Assembly: GCF_905220415.1 (NCBI RefSeq)
Contig: NC_059546.1
Location: forward strand, 3,100,001-3,164,000
Length of the DNA: 64,000 nucleotides
Source of the DNA: Colias croceus
Taxonomy: Eukaryota; Arthropoda; Insecta; Lepidoptera; Pieridae
Direction of reading: 5' to 3'
The notes below the pieces were generated by a model. That model saw nothing but the letters and a program-made list of their open reading frames with translations, did no database searches and was not told where the DNA came from. A program made the translations under genes and the position numbers. This document shows positions 58,601 to 64,000 of the stretch, in pieces (within the stretch, counting starts at the first letter, position 1; each line of letters begins with the position of its first letter).

Positions 58601-61600
58601 GCTATTTCATTATGTAAACTTTCTAAAAATAAATGCAAAATTAGATTAACATAAATAATGATAATGACTACATCTGAATCTACCTACAACTAAAACTAAA
58701 AAAGCCTTTATCACTAAAAATTAATTCTCCTTTCATATTGCATATATTAACTGATCATTTCATTACTAATTTCACTTACTGTTTTTGTAAATAATAATAA
58801 TATTAAGACCACTGTTTCAATATCACTTCATATAATACATAATTAACTTTCATGCTTTTGTTAATATTCTGTGTGTGAAAAACTTTATCGTTCTATATTT
58901 AAGAGGATAAATACTGACTGAACTAGATACTAGGTTCCTATTAATTATCATTTTTAATTCAATATTTTTTGAATTGTCTTTTCTTTTATAATGAATGTAA
59001 AATTTTAAAATATAACACTAGAAGAAACACCTAGTTTGTCCCCAATAATAAAAAAGCTAATTTAGTTACGAACAACTGTTACCTGTGTTGTGCACGTGTG
59101 CAAACATTCGCAACAATCAATGCGCTCAATGCGGAGGAAGTATAGCATTTGCAAATTTCGTCCACATACACACAAAAGTGTTTGAGTATTTGTGTGAATA
59201 TGACTTATGAGTGACTGGCATACAAACACGAATGTAACTTGCTAAAGATGTCGTTAAAAATATTATATAAATTTTGCATTTGTCTTGATCATATTGGTTT
59301 CATTACAACACAATGTAAAAAATATGATGTCGTATACTCAGTCAATTCCATTCAAAGAAATTAGTATCTAAATCTGTTCAGACATAATTTATCAAAATAA
59401 ATCTTAAACCGGTAAACACAAAACGATAAAGTTTCCACACTATCACACTAACGCATTAACCCGGGTGGGCAGACGCGGAGGCGGCCAGCTCGCCCGCGTA
59501 CCGCTCGCCGCGCGCCGACGACGAGCCGCCCAGCACGCCAGGTAAACACACCACACGACTGCCTTGTATGGGAAAGTGGTTCTGTAGGTGTACATACATA
59601 CACTACACAATTCGGTAAATCTTCCCACACACAGTTCCCACACTAACTCATTAATATCGGAGCGACCAGATGCGCGACGTGCCGCCAAGCACGCCAGGTA
59701 AACGCACACCACACGACTGTCTTATATGGGAAAGTGGTTCTGTAGGTGTACATACATACACTACACAATTCGGTAAATCTTCCCACACACAGTTCCCACA
59801 CTAACTCATTAATATCGGAGCGACCAGATGCGCGACGAGCCGCCAAGCACGCCAGGTAAACGCACACAACACGTATGTCTTGTATGGGGGAGCTATGGGA
59901 AAGTGCTTCTACACATACACTGTACACAGCAGTGTAGTTTCCCACACAAACGTATTAACATTAGTGCGTCCAGCCGCCGAGCCAGATAATCACGCACCAC
60001 ACACACATACACTACGCAAAAGTCGAAACAGTAATGTGTCACACACGACTCCCACACTAACATTGGTTCTTCAGACGCGTGTCCAGCCGCAGGACCAAGT
60101 AAACGCTCGCCACACTTCTGTCTCGTGTTCATAAATACACTACTGACTACACAAAAAATAAAGTTGCCTACACTAAGACATTAACATTGGTGCGGCAGAC
60201 GCACGGCCACTCGCCCAGCACGCCGGGTAAACGCACACTACCACTAGTCACTACTGTCTTGAATGTGAGGTGTAATAGGTGTAACAATATTGATCACATA
60301 CAATAAACAACTCGACTCATAATCGAGTTCAAACATTGTCCGATACAAAACTCTGCCTACGCGTGAATTAGGCAGAGTTTATTATAAGTGCTGCAAGTTA
60401 CAGTAGTTATAGACTTTGAATATTACTGCCATCTATTAAGATGTTGAAATGAAGGGTTAATGTTATCGGTATATCCCCTGCACATTATTTGATGACATTT
60501 TATGAGCCTAGTTGTTTTTAGTACTTACATAATATTTAATTTACGGCGCCTGCATACAAGACTATTGGAACCACTTGGAACCACTTTACCTATGCATTAT
60601 TAATAAATCATGGATGACGCTTATTAACAAATACTTCTGCTGTCATAATATTACGAAATCATTTGGTATATAAAAAGCCAGTTTTCTTTGTCATATACCT
60701 AATTTGTTTGGTTGGGGCGTGTAGTTTGTGATATTTATGAATAGTTTCAAATTTTTATTTGCATTATTATAAAAATTTGTCCATGTTCAATTACAATTTA
60801 AAGACTATGTATGAGTACTTTTCATGTTTTTTTTTAAATACTTTTTAATTTGACAAATATAATGTGTATTTTATAATTTTTTTGCAATTTTTTTTGCATT
60901 TTCAAATTATTATTATTTTTGATAAACAGACGACTAATTATATCCATGTATACAGGTATGTTGAGCAGTCTAGGAGCTCCACTAACGCCCGGTGTGCTCG
61001 GGCCCTTAACACCTGGCACGCTACTGCAGGGCGGCATCACACCGGGCGGTTTGGCGCATGGAGCTTTGACGCCAGGTCAGTATGAAATAAGAATTATGAT
61101 ATAATTTGATATGACTATAATAGATGCATCTCTCTTTTATCTTTAAATTTATAAATAAACCTCAGATTTTTTATAATGTAAAGTCACGGCACAGAATACA
61201 TAATAGTAGCTAAACGCTACAGAACGGGCACTCTCCGCCTCCCGCCAAAATTAAACACTTACCTCACCCCGCACGATCAGACATGTTATGGTACCCATTT
61301 CCCCGCAAGGACGATACCAACGACGTCTTTAGACGAAACGCAACGAAGATTGACAACATTAATCAAATTGACTTAAAGCAATTTTATTATTTTGGATTTG
61401 TGATTATCGTTTTTCGTAGAAAATGGTTAGATATTGTGCTGTTTACGGATGTATTTCATCAGAAAAACGCGAATTTTTTTTTACGCTAGTCACAAATGTG
61501 CCAACCATAAAGAGTTTACACACACATTTGCAGTCTCTACAGTGTGACTGTCAAAACTATAATTTTGTATGGAGTGTCCGGGGTGTGGTCACGGCATAAC

Positions 61601-63962
61601 AATTGTTTTAATCATTGATTGTTGTTTTTTATGTATCGTTTTTGTGATATAAAACACCATAGATTTAATTTTCTGTTCCAAAAATGAGATTTTTGTTAGA
61701 TACACTAGAGTTTGAAGTTTGATACAACATAGATGCTTTATTTCCGGACTTTTTCGTTCCGAGTGCAATTATTTTTAACTTTAACGTAATTTTTACGTAT
61801 TTCCCAGGTGGTCTGACGCACGGAGGCATGACACCAGCAGGCTTGCAGCACGGCGACGGTCAAGATCTTGGGCTGCCGGGCAGTATGACACCCGCTGGCT
61901 TACACCATGGTGGTCAGTTATTATTTATTAGTTATTATATTTAATTATTTATCATGAATAGTGTTTATAAAATTTTCAAATGTTCAAAAAAATTTATTTT
62001 ACATTGAATTATTATAATGAAAATTGTAAAACAAACAGCAGCATCATAATATGCCTGCAGTTCTTAATTGCAAACATCTTTATCATAAGTATTATTTGAA
62101 TTCTAGTACACAAATAATGTATCTATTTATAATCGACTTCTAAATGAAAAATTTCATAAAAAAAATATAATGGTTGTTAACCAGGAATGACGCCAGGCGG
62201 TATGACCCCCGGCCTCGGTCTGGACAGCGGCATGACGCCGGCGGGCTTGGTGCACGGCGGGCTCACGCCAGCAGGATTACATCATGGTGGAATGACGCCA
62301 GGTAAATATGCTTGTAACATGTTTATTCGTTCCTTCCATAACTTCCGAATATTAGCATAATATTAGCTTATGATAAACAATTTATGAAAATAGTCATGGT
62401 CAAAATGCGCTTAATATAGTATCAGTGATTTTATTAGCAAGCTGTGTAACTGGTTCTAAAAGTTATAGTACTCTTCTGCCTTACTCTGATTAGAGAGATA
62501 CTATTGATATTAATAAAAATGGATTTGTCAATGTGTAATGTGATGTAAAGCATACCAATAGGCTAAAAAAGGTCTCCAATAGTTAAGTGTTAAAAATTTA
62601 GATTGTTATGTCAATACATAAATACATATTTTATAATTTACAGGTGGCCTCGACCACGGAGGCATGACACCAGCGGGTCTGCAGCACGGCGGCATGACGC
62701 CAGCCGGCTTGACGCACGGCGGTATGACCCCTGGCGGTCTGGGACACGGTGGAATGACACCCGCGGGGCTTGGACATGGAGGAATGACACCTGCTGGGTT
62801 GGGGCATGGGGGAATGACGCCCGCGGGACTGGGGCATGGAGGCATGACGCCAGCGGGCCTGCAGCACGGAGGCATGACGCCGGCTGGCTTGCGGCACGGT
62901 GGAATGACTCCTTCAGGTAACTTTTTGTCTTTATAGTACATGTCACGTAATCTGTACGCAAGTTAAATTGGTAGGTCGAGTCGCATTGGTTTCATTTATC
63001 ACTCAGTTAAAATATAACAATATTTATTGAAATTAATTATACAATTTTTAAATTTTGCTTATTTGTTTTGCAAATTGAACGATCCTCTTTGAGAGTTGCA
63101 ACATTCCAATGGATTATATTTTTATAAGTTACAAAACTAAATTTTTCGTTCGTAAAGCACTCCCTAATGTTTCGCATTATGAGTCTTGTAAATAAAAATA
63201 TAGAAATACCACTCATTATAGCAAACTTTAAATGATGACAATTTATAAATAATCCTGTATTATTGCTTTCCTATAATTCTAAATCACCTTATTTTCTAGG
63301 TGTCCAACACAGTGGGCTCTTACACCACAATGTAGAACTACCGATGATGCCTCAAGGCGGATCTGACAACCCATTATTATCTCACACCGGCATGGACCAC
63401 ATGCACTCGCCGTTACATCGCTCGGATTACCAGGTAATTTATATTTTTATTGGTACTAAAATATAGTACCTTCACTTACTAAGTTTATCCAATATTTTTG
63501 CTTGTTAAGGTATCAATTTCATTATTATCTCGTATTTTTTTTAAAGCTGCAGCTGTAAAATATATGTAGCTATCTCTTCTTGGTTTTAATTAAGGTACAA
63601 GTCCGAGATGGGCCGTAGACCGCAAACTGCAAGCGACACCACTTGTTTATATGAACATCTATGAAATTGATTCTAAGCGCGGCGACATTGCTGCCTGCAG
63701 CGATTTATAGATGTTCATAGAAACAAGTGTTGTCGCTTGCAGTTTGCTGTTGCAGTTTGCGGTCTGCGGCCCGTTTCGGAATTGTACTTTAAATTCGTTG
63801 TTTGTTAAAATATATACATTTATTATATATTAGTAATAGTATTTATAAATTGTGGTAATTTATTCACAGAGCGGCTTGCCCATGACCAACTTAGGGTATG
63901 ACGACCAACAGGGACACCAGAGTCCGCAGCACGACTATGACTTACCTTTGAGTGTGGAGAAT
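46695..63962 (+). CDS. Rad21: Rad21 cohesin subunit (kleisin), 18 exons, 3' end beyond the window
   Basis: Exons: 46695-46952, 47469-47584, 47951-48134, 48421-48604, 54500-54612, 54821-54939, 55389-55476, 55865-56003, 56329-56549, 57920-58030, 58327-58423, 59473-59541, 60956-61075, 61808-61912, 62185-62301, 62644-62916, 63300-63433, 63870-63962; 2541 nt, 847 codons, all phases consistent. The N-terminal SMC3-binding domain opens MFYAHFVLAKKGPLAKIWLA. PDIMRD (about 171-176) matches the separase site of vertebrate RAD21 (EIMR). KRKRKLIVDEVKNLSGEEMK through LDLAPPTRRLMHWKESGGVE (about 405-460) is the conserved SA/Scc3-binding part. A GLxHGGMTPA repeat domain spans about 567-771. The C-terminal SMC1-binding winged helix lies beyond the window. 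Already longer than human (631 aa) and fly Rad21. It closes the cohesin ring for sister cohesion and loops. Confidence 0.93.
48700..50443 (-). mobile_element. Tc1-like element, 1744 bp, in Rad21 intron 4
   Basis: Ends CAGTGGTGGTCACATAATTA (continuing AAGACAC), inverted at 50443, flanked by TA (48698-48699, 50444-50445). Inner repeats at about 48922-48944 (TGGCCATATAATTAAAGACA) and 50195-50218 repeat the terminal motif, giving an IR/DR-type arrangement. Antisense to Rad21. Confidence 0.85.
49148..49953 (-). pseudogene. Frameshifted Tc1 transposase
   Basis: Three pieces in changing frames: 49953-49717 (N-terminal part), 49692-49507 (KARFDFATKYELRTEREWKH and on to LFLHETKINMI; the usual SDE/TDE reads HET) and 49480-49148 (MWSYFSGLGVGSVKKTEGNM, then HDNDPKHTSK with the second catalytic Asp, and WPPHSPDLNPIENLWN with the third acid). 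At least two frameshifts; inactive. Confidence 0.85.
51100..51490. repeat. Two interspersed repeats in tandem
   Basis: 51100-51300 begins 'tttccgcccgcggcttcgcc' and ends in a CA run with 'tttcgcatttattatatta'. 51305-51490 begins 'gcggtccgccccggcttcgc' and ends in CATA repeats with 'tttataatattagtata'. A short inverted head of the first is at 53336-53395. 51491-52040 shows no gene. Confidence 0.65.
52047..52210. repeat. Interspersed repeat, copy 2
   Basis: Nearly identical to 19106-19268; see there. Confidence 0.6.
52291..52391. repeat. Palindrome with a tRNA T-arm-like hairpin at its centre
   Basis: TTCGATCACGA (52320-52330) pairs perfectly with TCGTGATCGAA (52355-52365). Between them is a 5-bp stem GCGGG/CCCGC with the loop TTCGAGT, the exact form of a tRNA T-arm. 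D- and anticodon arms are absent. Outer flanks (ATAAATTTATAAA...) are also inverted with small gaps. Confidence 0.6.
52440..52925 (+). pseudogene. LINE reverse transcriptase C-terminal fragment
   Basis: Open from about 52469: MSCGILLWGRAADIETIFIL, then QKRAIRSIYNLRAPDSLRDL and so on to GLGIRFYNRIPHCIKEF, then a stop at 52838. The end resumes in another frame (NILVQRAYYSIKEYMED). The 'WG....I..LQKRAIR.I' block is the conserved post-RT thumb segment of Jockey/CR1-like LINEs. Start is truncated. Confidence 0.7.
53602..54385. repeat. Tandem array, ~159-bp unit, about five copies
   Basis: The marker GGAGCAATTTTTTTG recurs at about 53602, 53761, 53920, 54212 and 54371: three steps of 159 bp plus one larger step of 292 bp where a unit is partly deleted and a short inverted piece (AGCTAAATGCT) sits. 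The unit stays open in one frame (LILMEHLRSNFF...), but this is an effect of repetition, not a gene. Confidence 0.8.
57139..57536 (-). mobile_element. 398-bp P/THAP-like element, copy A, in Rad21 intron 9
   Basis: Ends CACACCCC...TTCTGTG with a 7-bp duplication GTAACGT (57132-57138, 57537-57543). Nearly identical, in reverse orientation, to 61190-61587. On the minus strand it contains MVRYCAVYGCISSEKREFF, which fits the start of a THAP zinc finger, so it may be a deletion derivative of a P-superfamily transposon. A 68-codon frame (57443-57237) is present in both copies but no full domain remains. Confidence 0.65.
59473..60235 (+). repeat. Tandem duplication of a Rad21 exon-intron unit, mostly decayed
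   Basis: The exon 59473-59541 (DAEAASSPAYRSPRADDEPP and STP) is followed by about five degenerate copies of 'acceptor + ...AGCACGCCAG + GTAAACGC + intron' near 59670-59699, 59829-59858, 59970-59990, 60075-60103 and 60199-60229. Copies 2 and 3 share long intron stretches ('ggtgtacatacatacactac'). The copies at about 59670, 59829 and 60199 give 28-nt exons that would shift the frame, so only the first copy (69 nt, phase 1 to 1) fits the gene. Confidence 0.65.
60956..62916 (+). repeat. Rad21 decapeptide-repeat coding region
   Basis: Four consecutive phase-1 exons encode TPG/HGGM repeats. The last (62644-62916) holds nine near-perfect 30-bp units, consensus GLxHGGMTPA, with x = D, Q, T, G, G, G, G, Q, R. 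The earlier exons carry looser versions (LTPGVLGPLTPG, GLAHGALTPG, GLVHGGLTPA). Every unit contains a TP dipeptide, a possible proline-directed kinase site. Confidence 0.85.
61190..61587 (+). mobile_element. 398-bp P/THAP-like element, copy B, in Rad21 intron 13
   Basis: Same element as 57139-57536 in opposite orientation; 7-bp duplication GTCACGG (61183-61189, 61588-61594). I see one substitution in the stretch compared (GTGCCC versus GTGTCC in the same orientation). Different target duplications show two independent insertions. Confidence 0.65.
63594..63788. mobile_element. TTAA-flanked MITE, 195 bp
   Basis: Flanked by TTAA at both ends. Inverted arms GGTACAAGTCCGAGATGGGC / ...GCCCGTTTCGGAATTGTACT continue through GACCGCAAACTGCAAGCGAC with one gap. 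A TTAA target suggests a piggyBac-type element. Lies in the last complete Rad21 intron of the window. Confidence 0.7.
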
Positions 63963-64000
63963 GTGAGTAATATTCAAAATTTGTATGTTGATGAAGTTTG

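Noticed and set aside
62603..62961. Open frames on the minus strand opposite the Rad21 repeat exon
   Set aside because: Shadows of the GC-rich 30-bp repeats; the plus-strand frame fits the splice phases and protein.

Overview
This 64 kb window looks like nuclear DNA of a moth or butterfly. Short-exon genes with GT-AG introns sit in a very AT-rich background packed with repeats of the kind common in Lepidoptera: processed-end fragments with a 'cttcgcccgc' core, Tc1-like elements, TAA- and TTAA-flanked MITEs, a Jockey-type LINE and a young Ty3/gypsy element. The lepidopteran placement is inferred from repeat style and protein similarity; no species is claimed.

Layout. 0.25-5.3 kb, minus strand: a bZIP transcription factor with an AT-hook (about 514 aa, four coding exons). 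Two non-coding 5' exons are proposed, and a promoter region with a CRE and CCAAT boxes. An upstream ORF overlaps its start in another frame. 6.65-15.75 kb: a nest of transposons. Long inverted repeats bound the region, a Jockey-like LINE with two open ORFs has split the left arm, and a PIF/Harbinger-type MITE sits inside. 15.8-28 kb: a gene-poor stretch of repeats and MITEs. 28.5-35.4 kb, plus strand: a TMUB1/2-like membrane protein with a ubiquitin-like domain (389 aa, eight coding exons), with a MITE and a broken Tc1 element in its introns. 36.4-38.9 kb, minus strand: RpL15 and, just downstream, what looks like a small snoRNA host gene carrying a U14 homologue and a second box C/D snoRNA. 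39.6-46.2 kb: a second copy of a Tc1/mariner-type MITE and an intact, nearly unmutated gypsy element inserted in a ~90-bp tandem repeat. 46.3 kb to the window end, plus strand: Rad21 (cohesin kleisin), 18 coding exons visible (847 codons), with the C-terminal winged-helix domain beyond the window.

The most interesting points are: (1) the snoRNA host gene with U14 tucked against the RpL15 polyadenylation signal, both genes having TCT-type starts; (2) a decapeptide GLxHGGMTPA array inserted in Rad21; (3) two 398-bp P/THAP-like elements in opposite orientation in Rad21 introns, flanking four exons; (4) the overlapping uORF of the bZIP gene, a layout typical of stress-regulated bZIP factors; (5) a Mutator-like element whose right arm has grown by tandem amplification.

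Coordinates of exons were read by hand from splice sites and phase; multi-exon CDS totals were checked to be divisible by three. Identities, homologies and copy numbers were not computed.
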